Shown here: piece by piece, positions 1 to 8,053 of the stretch
How the letters are laid out: each line of letters begins with the position of its first letter
Position numbering within the stretch: position 1 is the stretch's first letter
DNA from: Treponema sp.
Lineage (GTDB): Bacteria > Spirochaetota > Spirochaetia > Treponematales > Breznakiellaceae
Assembly: GCA_031255875.1 (NCBI GenBank)
Contig: JAIRRR010000186.1
Span: 1-17,445 of the forward strand
DNA: 17,445 nucleotides
Direction: 5' to 3'
The notes under the pieces: model-generated
Databases searched by the model: none
Told to the model about the DNA's origin: nothing
The model's input: only the letters and a program-made list of their open reading frames with translations
Program-made: the position numbers and the translations under genes

Positions 1-10
1 GCGCCGAAGC

Positions 11-820
11 CTAAAGCCACAGGTACACCTGGCGGAGTTTGCCGCAGATGAACAGGGTGCCCAGGGCCAGGAGGGCGAGGCCGGGCAGGGGGGTAATCCA
101 GGCGTCCGCGCGGATGAACAGGCTGCGGCCCAGAAACGCGAGAAAGGCCCCGGCGCCGATGATGATGTATTCCCGGGAGCCGCGGGTGTGGGCGGCCACG
201 ATAAAGCTAACCGAGGTTGCCAGGGCAAGGGCGGCTTCCAGCAGCCCGAACATGCTCCGGTAGCCCACGATCATGCTGAAGCTCGAATCCCAGGAAAAGC
301 CGTCAACGGGTATGCCTGCGGCGATTACCAGGGCGGACAGGGTGATGATGAGGATGGTGGGGCGCGGGCTCTGCATTTCCAGGCCTGCGGCGCAGATGCT
401 GGCGGCAAAGATCGAAAAAACGCCGGAATAGCGGCCGAAAAGCAGGAAACGCTGGGCTAAACCGAGGGAAACCCCGGGAAGTTCCAGGGCCGTGCGCAGG
501 GGGGGCATGATCCGGGCGGCCTCGAAGGCGAAGGAAAGGGCAAAAAAAGCGACAAAGAGGATCTCGGGGGACTGGGTTTTCTCAAAATAGTAAAAGATGA
601 AGGCAAGCGTGACCAGCGCGTAAAGAACGGCGGCGATCATCGTTAGGTACGGCACCAGGGGGGCGGGGGTAAAAAACTCCAACGGCCGGAACGCCGCATC
701 CTGCTGCAATTCAGGGTAGAAAGGGAGGGCTGTGGACGACGCGGCCAGAAGAACTATCAGGATTACCAGCGAAAAGGCTATCCCGGTTTTGAAGACCGTG
801 TTGCGGCTTGAAAGGGTCAT
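11..820 (-). CDS. Multi-pass integral membrane protein, unknown function
   Basis: This 269-residue protein consists mostly of hydrophobic segments. About seven or eight membrane spans are visible, roughly at residues 12-32, 53-76, 86-100, 127-146, 155-172, 188-208, 218-232 and 242-260, joined by short loops. No catalytic motif or soluble domain was recognised. The reading frame is open up to 859, but I chose the ATG at 820 because AGAGG lies 5 nt upstream and the extra N-terminal residues are charged and would precede the first span. It is transcribed divergently from the secreted protein at 980. A promoter-like pair (831-859) sits just upstream of the chosen start, which also argues against the longer form. 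It could be a sensor input module or a small transporter, but nothing in the sequence decides this. The gene call is solid and the function is unknown. Confidence 0.75.
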   Translation of the reverse strand: MTLSSRNTVFKTGIAFSLVILIVLLAASSTALPFYPELQQDAAFRPLEFFTPAPLVPYLTMIAAVLYALVTLAFIFYYFEKTQSPEILFVAFFALSFAFEAARIMPPLRTALELPGVSLGLAQRFLLFGRYSGVFSIFAASICAAGLEMQSPRPTILIITLSALVIAAGIPVDGFSWDSSFSMIVGYRSMFGLLEAALALATSVSFIVAAHTRGSREYIIIGAGAFLAFLGRSLFIRADAWITPLPGLALLALGTLFICGKLRQVYLWL

Positions 821-830
821 GTCTGCCTCT

Positions 831-859
831 AGCATAGACAATTTCGCCCTGCTTCTCAA
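831..859 (-). promoter_or_regulatory. Putative sigma-70 promoter for the membrane protein gene
   Basis: On the minus strand a TTGAGA hexamer (859-854) and a TATGCT hexamer (836-831) are separated by 17 nt. They match the consensus at 5/6 and 4/6 positions. The predicted transcription start falls about 4 nt before the ATG at 820, so the leader would be almost absent although an AGAGG lies between the -10 and the ATG. Sequence evidence only. Confidence 0.45.
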
Positions 860-979
860 GGGCGCGGGGCGTACACACGGCTAAACGGTTCTGGGAGATG
901 CCGTTAAAAACCGAAGTTTTCAGCGGTTCCCTAAAGCCGGTAAGGAATAAATCCGATATTGAGTAATGAGGTTGTTTCT

Positions 980-1690
980 ATGGTAAAAAGAAAATCCATC
1001 TGCGCGGCTCTTTTTCTAATGGTTTGGGGGCTTTTCTCCCTCCGGGCGGGCGACGTAGCGACTTTTGTGGACCTGGGTTTTTCCCCGGACGGAAAGGTGT
1101 ACATGTTCGCCCAGTACGGGGTCCAGGCCGCGACCCTGCGGCCCTGGGCGGAGCTTTTCGCGGTGGATGTCGCCCGGAATAACTTCGTCGCCGGCGGCCG
1201 GCTAAGCTATGTCCACGACACTGCGGCGGTTCCGGGCCAGGACGGCGCGGGCGCCTTCTACCGGCTTATCAGCAGGAATACCTCGCTGGCGGAAAACCAC
1301 CGGATCAACTACCTTACCCAGGGGCAGCTGCTCTACGTCGCCCTGGACACCGATGCCGCAGCCCCGGCGGGCAGCCCTATCGAATTCCGGGATTTTGCCG
1401 GCGGGGCCAATTACAAAGCCACCCTGGTCCCGCAGAGAGAAGGCTCCGGATCGGGCCTGCGTTCCTCGTTCTATATCAATTTCGAGCGGGTATCCGGAAA
1501 CGGGTCCCGTAAAAGCTACGTTGCCGGCTCCCCCCAGGTCAAGCGCCCCCTGGTTGCCGAATACCGCATCTGCAAGGTTGTCCTTGATCCCCGGGGGTAC
1601 TCCGCCGTCTTCGTGATCGAGCAGAAAATACAGAGCGAGACCGGCTCGGGCTACGATATCCGCTATATGGTCGAAGCCCTGCCCCTTTAA
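980..1690 (+). CDS. Predicted secreted protein, DUF2259-like
   Basis: A 236-residue exported protein. The N-terminus has a basic MVKRK start, a hydrophobic core (about residues 8-22) and a small-residue cleavage region near SLRAG, a standard signal peptide without a lipobox cysteine. The mature part begins with a FSPDGKVYMFAQYGVQ segment followed by an acidic/aromatic beta-rich pattern; this matches my memory of the DUF2259 family of predicted secreted proteins found in spirochaetes. The role of the family is not known to me. The ATG at 980 is preferred over the in-frame TTG at 959 because the signal peptide then has a normal n-region and GAGG lies 8 nt upstream. It is monocistronic: a divergent gene lies to the left and a terminator follows 22 nt after the stop. 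Family assignment is from motif recall and is moderate. Confidence 0.75.
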   Translation: MVKRKSICAALFLMVWGLFSLRAGDVATFVDLGFSPDGKVYMFAQYGVQAATLRPWAELFAVDVARNNFVAGGRLSYVHDTAAVPGQDGAGAFYRLISRNTSLAENHRINYLTQGQLLYVALDTDAAAPAGSPIEFRDFAGGANYKATLVPQREGSGSGLRSSFYINFERVSGNGSRKSYVAGSPQVKRPLVAEYRICKVVLDPRGYSAVFVIEQKIQSETGSGYDIRYMVEALPL

Positions 1691-1711
1691 TCAGCCTTAT
1701 TATCCAATTCA

Positions 1712-1746
1712 GGCCGCGGGTCCCCTCCTCTCGCGGTCTTTTTTTT
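1712..1746 (+). terminator. Rho-independent terminator after the DUF2259-like gene
   Basis: A 7-bp GC-rich stem (1712-1718 with 1732-1738, one G-U pair) encloses a 13-nt loop and is followed directly by eight T residues (1739-1746). It lies between two convergent genes and reads in the plus direction. Confidence 0.75.
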
Positions 1747-1767
1747 CAGCCTGCCGGAACGCCGGCC

Positions 1768-3417
1768 CTATGCTTCGGCCCCGGGCTCGGCCGCTTTCTT
1801 CGCGCCTATTTCCCGCAGCAGGTACTTCTGTATTTTGCCGCTGGAGGTGAGGGGGAAAGAATCCACAAAAAACACGTACCGGGGGATCTTGAAGCGGCTT
1901 ATCCGGCCCCGGCAGAAATCCCGCACGTCCTCCGCGCCCATGGAAACATCGGGCTGGAGGATGATAAAGGCCCCCGCTTCCTCGCCGTATTTTTCGCTGG
2001 GGATGCCGACTACTTGCACATCCCTGATGCCGGGCATGGTATAGAGAAAGTCTTCTATTTCTTTGGGGTATATGTTCTCGCCCCCCCGGATGATAATGTC
2101 CTTGATGCGGACGGTTACCCGGAAACGGCCGCTGCCGTCCCTTACCCCCAGGTCCCCGGAATGGAGCCAGCCTTCCCGGTCAATGCACCGGGCGGTTTCT
2201 TCGGGCATCTTGTAGTAGCCTTTCATGGTGTTGTAGCCCCGGCAGCAGAATTCGCCGTGGACCCCGTCGGGGCATTCTTCGCCGGTCTCCCTGTCCCTGA
2301 TACTCACCTCTACCCCGGGAAGGGCGCGGCCCACGGTTTCCACCCTGGTCTCCAGATCGTCGTCGTAACGGGTCTGGGTCATCACCGGGGAAGATTCGGT
2401 AAGGCCGTAACAGATGGTAATTTCTTTCATGTGCATCAATTCTATTACCTGCCTCATGGTTTCGATGGGGCAGGGCGAGCCGGCCATGATGCCGGTGCGG
2501 AGGCTTGACAGATCGAACATCTTGAACATGGGGTGGCCGAGTTCCGCGATAAACATGGTGGGGACGCCGTAGACGGCGGTACAGCGCTCTTTCTGCACGG
2601 TGGCCAGCACCAGCAGGGGATCGAACCATTCCAGTATCGCCGCGCAGGACCCGTGGGTGATAATCGCCATCATGCCCAGCACGAGGCCGAAGCAGTGGAA
2701 CAGGGGCACGGGCAGGCAGACGATGTCTTCCTCGGTAAAGCGCATATTGTCGCCTATCCCCAGCCCGTTGTTGATGATATTCCGGTGCGTCAGCATGACT
2801 CCCTTGGGAAAGCCCGTGGTCCCGGAAGTATACTGCATATTGACGACATCGTCCGGAGCGAGGGATGCCTCGATGGCCCGCAGTTCCCCGGCGCCGGTAT
2901 GCCGGCCGAGGAGGAGGACCTCGCTCATGCTGTACATGCCCCGGTGCTTTACCTGGCCGGCGTAGACGACGTATTCCAGGAAGGGGAACTTTTCCGCATT
3001 GAGGCTTCCCCGGGGCGCGGTCTTGAGCTCCGGCACCAGCTCGTACACCATCGATACGTAGTCCGAATCGCGCCAGCCGTCGATGATCATCAGGCACTTT
3101 AGGTCCGACTGTTTTAAAAGGTATTCCAGCTCGTGGAGCTTGTACCCCGTGTTGATCGTGACAAGGACCATGCCCGCCCGGGCCGCGGCGAAGAGGACCG
3201 TGTTCCAGTCCGGCACATTGGTGGCCCAGATGCCGATATGGTCCCCCTTCTTCAGCCCCATGGCGAGAAGCCCCCTGGCCAGCTCGTCCGCGCGCCGGTC
3301 GAAATCGGCATAGCTGAAACGCAGATTCCGGTCCGGGTAAACGATAAAATCCCGGTCCGGCTGTTGTTCCGCCTTCTCCCTGAGCAAGCCCCCCAGGGTT
3401 TTTTCGATATACGTCAT
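1768..3417 (-). CDS. AMP-forming acyl-CoA synthetase (ACSF2-like acyl-CoA ligase)
   Basis: This 549-residue enzyme belongs to the ANL adenylating superfamily and should activate a carboxylic acid with ATP and CoA through an acyl-adenylate. The signature elements are in order: the phosphate-binding loop [11 protein letters not shown] (196-206), the adenine-binding YGLTE (337-341), the ATP-ribose aspartate in the SGD motif (420-422), the hinge region [15 protein letters not shown] (437-451), and the C-terminal catalytic lysine in TSSGKIQK (K528). Length and overall pattern fit medium/long-chain acyl-CoA ligases of the ACSF2 type; the actual acid cannot be read from sequence. It starts 13 bp after the stop of an XRE-cupin regulator on the same strand, so the two are almost certainly one operon and the regulator probably responds to a related acid or acyl-CoA. 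The enzyme class is very secure, the substrate is not. Confidence 0.93.
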   Translation of the reverse strand: MTYIEKTLGGLLREKAEQQPDRDFIVYPDRNLRFSYADFDRRADELARGLLAMGLKKGDHIGIWATNVPDWNTVLFAAARAGMVLVTINTGYKLHELEYLLKQSDLKCLMIIDGWRDSDYVSMVYELVPELKTAPRGSLNAEKFPFLEYVVYAGQVKHRGMYSMSEVLLLGRHTGAGELRAIEASLAPDDVVNMQYTSGTTGFPKGVMLTHRNIINNGLGIGDNMRFTEEDIVCLPVPLFHCFGLVLGMMAIITHGSCAAILEWFDPLLVLATVQKERCTAVYGVPTMFIAELGHPMFKMFDLSSLRTGIMAGSPCPIETMRQVIELMHMKEITICYGLTESSPVMTQTRYDDDLETRVETVGRALPGVEVSIRDRETGEECPDGVHGEFCCRGYNTMKGYYKMPEETARCIDREGWLHSGDLGVRDGSGRFRVTVRIKDIIIRGGENIYPKEIEDFLYTMPGIRDVQVVGIPSEKYGEEAGAFIILQPDVSMGAEDVRDFCRGRISRFKIPRYVFFVDSFPLTSSGKIQKYLLREIGAKKAAEPGAEA

Positions 3418-3430
3418 GCCTGCCTCCCCG

Positions 3431-4078
3431 TTATACGGGCGTGTAAATTACCGCCAGGATTTTCAGCGGGGAAGCGTCTGCGGAGAGGACCCGGTGGGGC
3501 ACGATGGAATCGTAGTAGACCGAATCGCCTGTTTCCAGGGTATAGTTGTCCGTGCCGTATTCCAGGGAGAGCCTCCCCGACAGAACGTGGATAAATTCTT
3601 CCCCTTCGTGGGTGGACTTCGTCTGTTCCGCATCCCCCTCGATATCCACGATGAAGGGTTCCATGTGCCGCCCGCCCTTGTCTGCGGCCAGGGCGCTAAA
3701 GCTCAGGCCCTGGCGGGGCCTGCCGGCTTCGGGGCCGCCGGTATCCGGGGAAGGCCCCTGCCCGGCCGGGGGCTGCGGTGAATCGGGCCGGGATTCCGGC
3801 GGGACGCCGGTCACAAAGCGGGGCGTCTTTCCCGCTTCCCCGGCGCGGGTTATGACCGGCCCCAGTTCCTCGCGATCGTCCAGCAAGGTCCCCAGCCTGA
3901 CCCCCAGGGCCCGGCTCAGGCGGACCAGGGGCGCCAGGTCCGGGATATGGCCGTCTTCTTCAATGCGGCGTATCAGCTCGATATCAAGGCCGCTCCGCTC
4001 CGCCAGGGTTTCCCTGGTGATGGAATAAGTTCTGCATAATTCGGTGATCCGTTCACCGGGACTGTGAGTCGCTTTCAT
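3431..4078 (-). CDS. XRE-family transcriptional regulator with C-terminal cupin domain
   Basis: A 215-residue regulator with two domains. Residues about 10-66 form an XRE-type helix-turn-helix ([21 protein letters not shown] carries the two recognition helices). Residues about 138-213 form a cupin_2 barrel, with [19 protein letters not shown] and the second motif [14 protein letters not shown]. Between them lies a long, disordered, Pro/Gly-rich linker (about 85-125), longer than in most relatives. Family members bind DNA through the HTH and sense a small ligand in the cupin. Here the gene directly precedes an acyl-CoA synthetase, so local autoregulation of an acid-activation operon is likely (inference). 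GGAG lies 7 nt upstream of the ATG at 4078, and a strong promoter is found at 4097-4125. Confidence 0.9.
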   Translation of the reverse strand: MKATHSPGERITELCRTYSITRETLAERSGLDIELIRRIEEDGHIPDLAPLVRLSRALGVRLGTLLDDREELGPVITRAGEAGKTPRFVTGVPPESRPDSPQPPAGQGPSPDTGGPEAGRPRQGLSFSALAADKGGRHMEPFIVDIEGDAEQTKSTHEGEEFIHVLSGRLSLEYGTDNYTLETGDSVYYDSIVPHRVLSADASPLKILAVIYTPV

Positions 4079-4096
4079 CCTGTTGCTCCGCGAAAG

Positions 4097-4125
4097 ATTA
4101 TACCACGCTTCGGCGCGGATTTGAA
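4097..4125 (-). promoter_or_regulatory. Promoter of the XRE-cupin / acyl-CoA synthetase operon
   Basis: On the minus strand TTCAAA (4125-4120) and a perfect TATAAT (4102-4097) are 17 nt apart, and the -10 is preceded by TGG, an extended -10 feature. The predicted start lies about 12 nt before the ATG, so the leader is short but could include the GGAG. Any operator of the autoregulating HTH protein would be expected here; I see no clear palindrome over the hexamers. Confidence 0.6.
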
Positions 4126-4148
4126 TTGCCCTCTGCGGCTGTTCTTCG

Positions 4149-4937
4149 CTACCTGGAGCGGCCTACGTTAAGCCGGGGGCAGAGATTTTCGATTACGCAC
4201 TTCGAGCAATACGGGCTTACCGGGCGGCAGATCTGCTGGCCGTAAAAAACAAACAGGGAATTGATCTTCTTCCAGTATTTACGGGGCAGCATGGAGCGCA
4301 GGGCCATCTCGGTTTCAAAGGGGTCCTTGGTGCCGCCCGTGCCGAAAAAGCCCAGGCGGTTCGAGATGCGGTACACATGGATATCCACGCAGATGGCGTC
4401 TTTGTCGAAAGCCTCCGAAAGCACGAGGTTCGCGGTTTTCCGTCCGACGCCCGGAAGGGCGAGCAGGCTTTCCATATCATCCGGCACCCTGCCGCCATAG
4501 CGATCCAGCAGTATTTCCGCTATTTTCTTGAGATTCGCCGCCTTGGTCCGGTAAAACCCCGCAGGGTAAGCCAGCCTGGCGACAGCCTCCTCCGGAAGGA
4601 GCCGCATGCTTGCGGGATCCGGGGCGCTTTCAAGGAGCCGCTGCGAGGCGGTCAGGGTCACCTCGTCCTTGGTGCGGAGGCTCAGGATGGTGGAGACCAG
4701 GACCGCCCAGGGGTCCCGGCCTGTATCCCCGGCGATTACATTTACCGCAGGGGCGTGGTCCGGGCCTTTCACGCCCACGGAGGCCATGGTTACCGGCGGC
4801 GTTTCGGCCCCCAGGATCTTGCCGCTCCATTTTTCCAGGGCGCCGAAGATCGCGGCCCAGGGGACATCCCGCACGGGTTCTTTCCCCCCGGCCCCGGGCT
4901 TTGCGGGGCCCGCTTTCCCAAGAGTTTTACGCTCCAT
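4149..4937 (-). CDS. nth: Endonuclease III, DNA glycosylase/AP lyase with [4Fe-4S] cluster
   Basis: This 262-residue base-excision repair enzyme should remove oxidised pyrimidines and cut at abasic sites. The helix-hairpin-helix LPGVGRKTAN contains the catalytic lysine (K167), the catalytic aspartate is in VDIHVYR (D185), and the C-terminus carries the cluster ligands in the exact C-X6-C-X2-C-X5-C spacing (C237, C244, C247, C253). It is longer than the roughly 210-residue E. coli enzyme because of an N-terminal extension of about 50 residues rich in Gly, Lys and Pro, plus a small insertion before the first conserved helix. The segment ILSLRTKD replaces the LLSAQATD of E. coli Nth. The ATG at 4937 overlaps the end of ispF by 11 nt and has AGGG 5 nt upstream; an in-frame TTG at 4964 is a weaker alternative. 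It is probably cotranscribed with ispF. Confidence 0.93.
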   Translation of the reverse strand: MERKTLGKAGPAKPGAGGKEPVRDVPWAAIFGALEKWSGKILGAETPPVTMASVGVKGPDHAPAVNVIAGDTGRDPWAVLVSTILSLRTKDEVTLTASQRLLESAPDPASMRLLPEEAVARLAYPAGFYRTKAANLKKIAEILLDRYGGRVPDDMESLLALPGVGRKTANLVLSEAFDKDAICVDIHVYRISNRLGFFGTGGTKDPFETEMALRSMLPRKYWKKINSLFVFYGQQICRPVSPYCSKCVIENLCPRLNVGRSR

Positions 4938-5430
4938 CCCGGCCCTGCCCTTCGTCCCGCTCAAGCAGCGCCACCGCCGCCGCCGCCGCCGCTTCCCCCG
5001 CGCCCAGGCCGCCGCCCAGGCCTTCGCCGGTCTTTCCCTTTACAAACACCGATTCCACCGGCAGCGAGAGCGCCTTTGCCAGGGAGGCGCGTATCCGCTC
5101 CCGGTAGGGAAGCACCCTGGGCCTTTCGCAGATTACCACGCAGTCCAGGTTTACCACGCGCCAGAACGAGCCCCGGACTTTTTGATACGCGATTTCAAGC
5201 AGTTTCAGGGAGTCCGCGCCGAGGAAGGCCGGATCGCCGGGCGGGAAAAGCCCGCCTATATCGCCCAGGGCGGCCGCCCCCAGGATCGCATCGGCTACCG
5301 CGTGGCAGAGGACGTCGCCGTCCGAATGGCCGGCTTCCCCCTTTTCCGCCGGGATCTCGACCCCGCCGAGCAAAAATCTGCGGCCCGCCGCCAGCGCGTG
5401 CGAATCCCAGCCTATGCCTGCCCTTGTCAT
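4927..5430 (-). CDS. ispF: 2-C-methyl-D-erythritol 2,4-cyclodiphosphate synthase
   Basis: A 167-residue enzyme of the non-mevalonate (MEP) isoprenoid pathway that cyclises CDP-methylerythritol phosphate to MEcPP with release of CMP. The metal ligands are present as the DSH motif near the N-terminus (D9, H11) and H43 after the HSDGDV segment. The substrate-binding loop KGKTGEGLG is at 131-139. Length is normal. The C-terminus is unusually alanine-rich (about 145-155) and ends in a charged tail encoded by the part overlapping nth. It lies 55 nt downstream of ispD, the enzyme two steps earlier, and shares its strand, so the two act in one pathway and probably one transcript. A second, internal promoter-like -10 sits immediately before the start. 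Confidence 0.95.
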   Translation of the reverse strand: MTRAGIGWDSHALAAGRRFLLGGVEIPAEKGEAGHSDGDVLCHAVADAILGAAALGDIGGLFPPGDPAFLGADSLKLLEIAYQKVRGSFWRVVNLDCVVICERPRVLPYRERIRASLAKALSLPVESVFVKGKTGEGLGGGLGAGEAAAAAAVALLERDEGQGRDGA

Positions 5431-5436
5431 TGCCCC

Positions 5437-5465
5437 ATTGTAGCACGGCGAAAAAATCTTTGGAA
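5437..5465 (-). promoter_or_regulatory. Possible internal promoter before ispF
   Basis: On the minus strand an extended -10, TGC followed by TACAAT (5442-5437), lies 6 nt before the ispF ATG, with a weak TTCCAA (5465-5460) 17 nt upstream. Transcription would begin about at the start codon itself. The -35 matches only 3/6, so this rests mainly on the -10. Confidence 0.35.
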
Positions 5466-5485
5466 GCGGCGGCCCGGCGCGGCCT

Positions 5486-6205
5486 TTACGCCAGGTCTTC
5501 CGGGAAGGTGATCTTTTTATTTTGAGGGGACCCTTCGATTACCGCCACGGGGCCTATAAACTCGCCCCAGACTTCGGCATCGTCGGTATAGCAGGCGCCC
5601 TCCCTTTCCCGGGCAGCGGCCTGTTCGTGCGCCAGCAGGATGGCCGGGTAGGCGAATGCCTGCGGAGTCTGCGCGGCGCCTATCTGCGCGCGCTTCAGGT
5701 GGCGGCGCACGAACCCCGCGCCGTCGGTTTCCTTGGGCGTATCCGTAAGCGGGAGCAGCGGCACTACGGCATCGTGCTTGATTACTGCGGCTATGGCGCG
5801 GCGTATCAGGGCCTGGTCCACCCAGGGCCGGGCGCCGTCGTGGATAAGCACGTAGGCCGGATCGTAGTCTTTCAGCGCCGCCAGGGCGTTGTGCACCGAG
5901 GCGCGGCGCGTGGGGCCGCCGGTAACGCAGCGGATATACCCTTCCGGGAAGGACGGCCCGGGCCGGGCCATGCCCGGGAGCGGCGGCAGGGCGGCGAGGG
6001 CAGCCCTTTCCCCGCCCGGGGGCGCGGTGATCACTATGCAGCAGACATCTTCCACCAGGGCGAAAGCCGCCGCGGCCGCGCCCAGCACGGTAAGCGCCTT
6101 CCCCCCGGAATCAAAGCGGCCGTTCAGGGGGCGGTACTCTTTCTTGGAGCCGCCCATGCGTGCGGAGGAACCGGCTGCTGTAATTATGGCGGCGATTCTT
6201 TTCAT
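5486..6205 (-). CDS. ispD: 2-C-methyl-D-erythritol 4-phosphate cytidylyltransferase
   Basis: A 239-residue nucleotidyltransferase of the MEP pathway that transfers CMP from CTP to methylerythritol phosphate. The N-terminal nucleotide loop AAGSSARMGGSKKEY supplies the conserved Arg (R16) and Lys (K21/K22). Further family elements are DGARP (123-127), the TDTPKETD loop (154-161), QTPQAF (179-184), TDDAEVW (207-213) and the late lysine pair near SPQNKKIT (226-233). A small insertion after the first loop (about residues 29-36) and a longer loop around 60-90 distinguish it from the E. coli enzyme. The minus frame stays open far upstream, but that part lies antisense to the helicase gene and is not coding; the ATG at 6205 gives the exact family N-terminus. 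It forms a likely operon with ispF and nth. Confidence 0.95.
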   Translation of the reverse strand: MKRIAAIITAAGSSARMGGSKKEYRPLNGRFDSGGKALTVLGAAAAAFALVEDVCCIVITAPPGGERAALAALPPLPGMARPGPSFPEGYIRCVTGGPTRRASVHNALAALKDYDPAYVLIHDGARPWVDQALIRRAIAAVIKHDAVVPLLPLTDTPKETDGAGFVRRHLKRAQIGAAQTPQAFAYPAILLAHEQAAAREREGACYTDDAEVWGEFIGPVAVIEGSPQNKKITFPEDLA

Positions 6206-6221
6206 CTGGTGCCTGGTATCG

Positions 6222-6251
6222 ATTCTAGCAAATATCGCCGCGATCGCGCAA
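6222..6251 (-). promoter_or_regulatory. Putative promoter of the ispD-ispF-nth operon
   Basis: On the minus strand TGC followed by TAGAAT (6227-6222) forms an extended -10; a weak TTGCGC (6251-6246) lies 18 nt upstream. The predicted leader before the ispD ATG is only about 10 nt and contains an AGG six bases from the start. Confidence 0.45.
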
Positions 6252-6290
6252 CGGTTCGCATCTCGCGGATGCGCAAGGCGTCCTGCGTAC

Positions 6291-6319
6291 TTTCTTTCAA
6301 AAGCCGTTTCGTCTATAAT
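6291..6319 (+). promoter_or_regulatory. Putative promoter of the XPB helicase operon
   Basis: A perfect TATAAT (6314-6319) is preceded by a weak TTTCTT (6291-6296) at 17 nt. The ATG at 6329 begins only 10 nt after the -10, which puts the predicted start about 3 nt from the codon. A GAGGG (6322-6326) lies between, but only 2 nt from the ATG, too close to be a normal ribosome binding site. Confidence 0.5.
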
Positions 6320-6328
6320 AAGAGGGTT

Positions 6329-8053
6329 ATGGCATTGGACCCCGCAAACCCTCTGATTGTCCAGAGCGACCGAACCCTGCTTCTCGATGTGCACGCCCCG
6401 CTTGCGGAGGCTGCCCGGATTGCCATTATGCCCTTCGCGGAACTGGAAAAATCCCCGGAGCATATTCACACTTTCCGGATCACGCCGCTTTCCCTGTGGA
6501 ACGCGGCCGGCGCGGGCTTTACCCCGCAGGATGTTATCAAAGCCCTGGAGACCTACACGCGCTACCCCATCCCTTCGGGCGTCCTCGAAAGTTTCGGGGA
6601 TACCATGGCCCGCTATGGAAAAATCCGGATGACCGCCGCCGGAGCGTCCGGCAAGGCCGGGGAAAAACTGCTCCTCGTCGTTGACAACAGGGCCGTCAGG
6701 GCGGAAATCGCCGCCGCCAAATCGCTGGACAAGTACCTGGAAAAAACGGCCCCGGGCTTCAGCCTGAAACTTACCGACAGGGGATCGGTAAAGCGGGAGC
6801 TTATCAGGCTGGGTTGGCCGGTCAAGGACGAAGCGCCCCTGGCAAGCGGGGAGCCGCTTGAGATATGCCTGCGGGAACAGTGCGCCTCCGGGAAGGAATT
6901 CGTCCTGAGGGACTACCAGAAGGAGGCCGCCGCTTCGGCAGCCGGGGACGGAGGGCCCGGCACCGGGTACGGGGTGATCGTGCTTCCCTGCGGGTCCGGG
7001 AAAACCATTGTGGGGATGGCCTTTATGTCCCTCCTCAAAACCAATACCCTGATCCTTACGACGAATGTGGCGGCGGTGCACCAGTGGATGGACGAGCTTC
7101 TGGACAAGACCCGGCTTGCAAAGGGCCAGATCGCCGAATATTCGGGCGATTCCAAATCCGTGGCCCCGGTTACGGTGGCCACCTACCAGATACTCACCTG
7201 GCGGCCGGTCAAGGACGGCCCCTTCCCCCATTTCAGGCTTTTCCGGGAAAGGCCCTGGGGCCTCATCATCTACGACGAGGTGCATCTGCTGCCCGCGCCG
7301 GTATTCAGGGTCGCGGCGGAACTGCAGGCAGTGCGCCGCCTGGGGCTGACCGCGACGCTGGTACGGGAAGACGGCGCGGAGGACGCGGTGTTCAGCCTGG
7401 TAGGGCCCAAGCGCTACGATGTCCCCTGGAAGGACCTTGAGGGCAAGGGCTGGATCGCCTGCGCGTTCTGCACGGAGATCAGGCTCGATCTGCCGGAGGA
7501 ACTCAAGGCGCTTTACGCCGTGGCTTCGCCCCGGGAAAAGTACCGCGTGGCAAGCGAGAATCCCCTGAAAAAAACCGTGGTCGCCCAGCTTGTGGAGAAC
7601 CACCGCGAGGACTATATACTGGTCATCGGCCAGTACATCAGCCAGCTTGAAGCTATCGCGCGGCTGCTCAGGGCGCCGCTTGTCACCGGGAAGACCCCCA
7701 ACGCCGAGCGCGAGCGTATCTACGGCGACTTCAGGCGGGGGAAGCTGCCGGTTATCGTGGTTTCCAAGGTCGCCAATTTCGCCATCGATCTGCCGGACGC
7801 GTCAATGGCCATCCAGGTGTCGGGATCCTTCGGTTCGCGGCAGGAGGAAGCCCAGCGGCTGGGCCGGATCCTGCGGCCCAAGCCCTCGGTGAACGGCGGC
7901 CCGGGGCGGAATTCCTGGTTTTACACCCTGGTGTCCCGTTTTACCGTGGAAGAGGATTTCGCGGCAAACAGGCAGAAATTTCTTGCCGAGCAGGGTTACA
8001 AGTACACGATCCAGCACTGGACCGGGGAAGAACTGAGGGGGCCCCATGAATAG
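6329..8053 (+). CDS. XPB/Rad25-type superfamily 2 DNA helicase
   Basis: A 574-residue ATP-dependent 3'-5' helicase of the bacterial XPB group, related to the TFIIH subunit XPB/ERCC3 used in nucleotide excision repair. The N-terminus (about 1-100, ANPLIVQSDRTLLLDV onward) is the XPB-specific helicase N-terminal domain. Helicase core: Walker A CGSGKT with K225, DEVH box 316-319, TAT motif, then the XPB hallmark R-E-D triplet (R346-E347-D348). The second RecA domain carries QRLGRILRP near 509-517. Length is usual for bacterial XPB. The ATG at 6329 gives the exact family N-terminus although the frame is open upstream over ispD antisense. Its last 8 nt overlap the next gene, so translational coupling is likely. 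It is transcribed divergently from ispD. I recall this helicase and its follower as neighbours in Treponema pallidum and in mycobacteria. Confidence 0.95.
   Translation: MALDPANPLIVQSDRTLLLDVHAPLAEAARIAIMPFAELEKSPEHIHTFRITPLSLWNAAGAGFTPQDVIKALETYTRYPIPSGVLESFGDTMARYGKIRMTAAGASGKAGEKLLLVVDNRAVRAEIAAAKSLDKYLEKTAPGFSLKLTDRGSVKRELIRLGWPVKDEAPLASGEPLEICLREQCASGKEFVLRDYQKEAAASAAGDGGPGTGYGVIVLPCGSGKTIVGMAFMSLLKTNTLILTTNVAAVHQWMDELLDKTRLAKGQIAEYSGDSKSVAPVTVATYQILTWRPVKDGPFPHFRLFRERPWGLIIYDEVHLLPAPVFRVAAELQAVRRLGLTATLVREDGAEDAVFSLVGPKRYDVPWKDLEGKGWIACAFCTEIRLDLPEELKALYAVASPREKYRVASENPLKKTVVAQLVENHREDYILVIGQYISQLEAIARLLRAPLVTGKTPNAERERIYGDFRRGKLPVIVVSKVANFAIDLPDASMAIQVSGSFGSRQEEAQRLGRILRPKPSVNGGPGRNSWFYTLVSRFTVEEDFAANRQKFLAEQGYKYTIQHWTGEELRGPHE

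Noticed and set aside
1752..1765. Hairpin GCCGG..CCGGC after the acyl-CoA synthetase stop as a minus-strand terminator
   Set aside because: The stem is only 5 bp and no T-run follows on the minus strand.
6206..7603. Long minus-strand open frame continuing upstream of ispD
   Set aside because: It is antisense to the XPB helicase, has low-complexity Gly/Arg/Pro-rich translation and lies before the exact family N-terminus of IspD. It is a GC-rich shadow frame.
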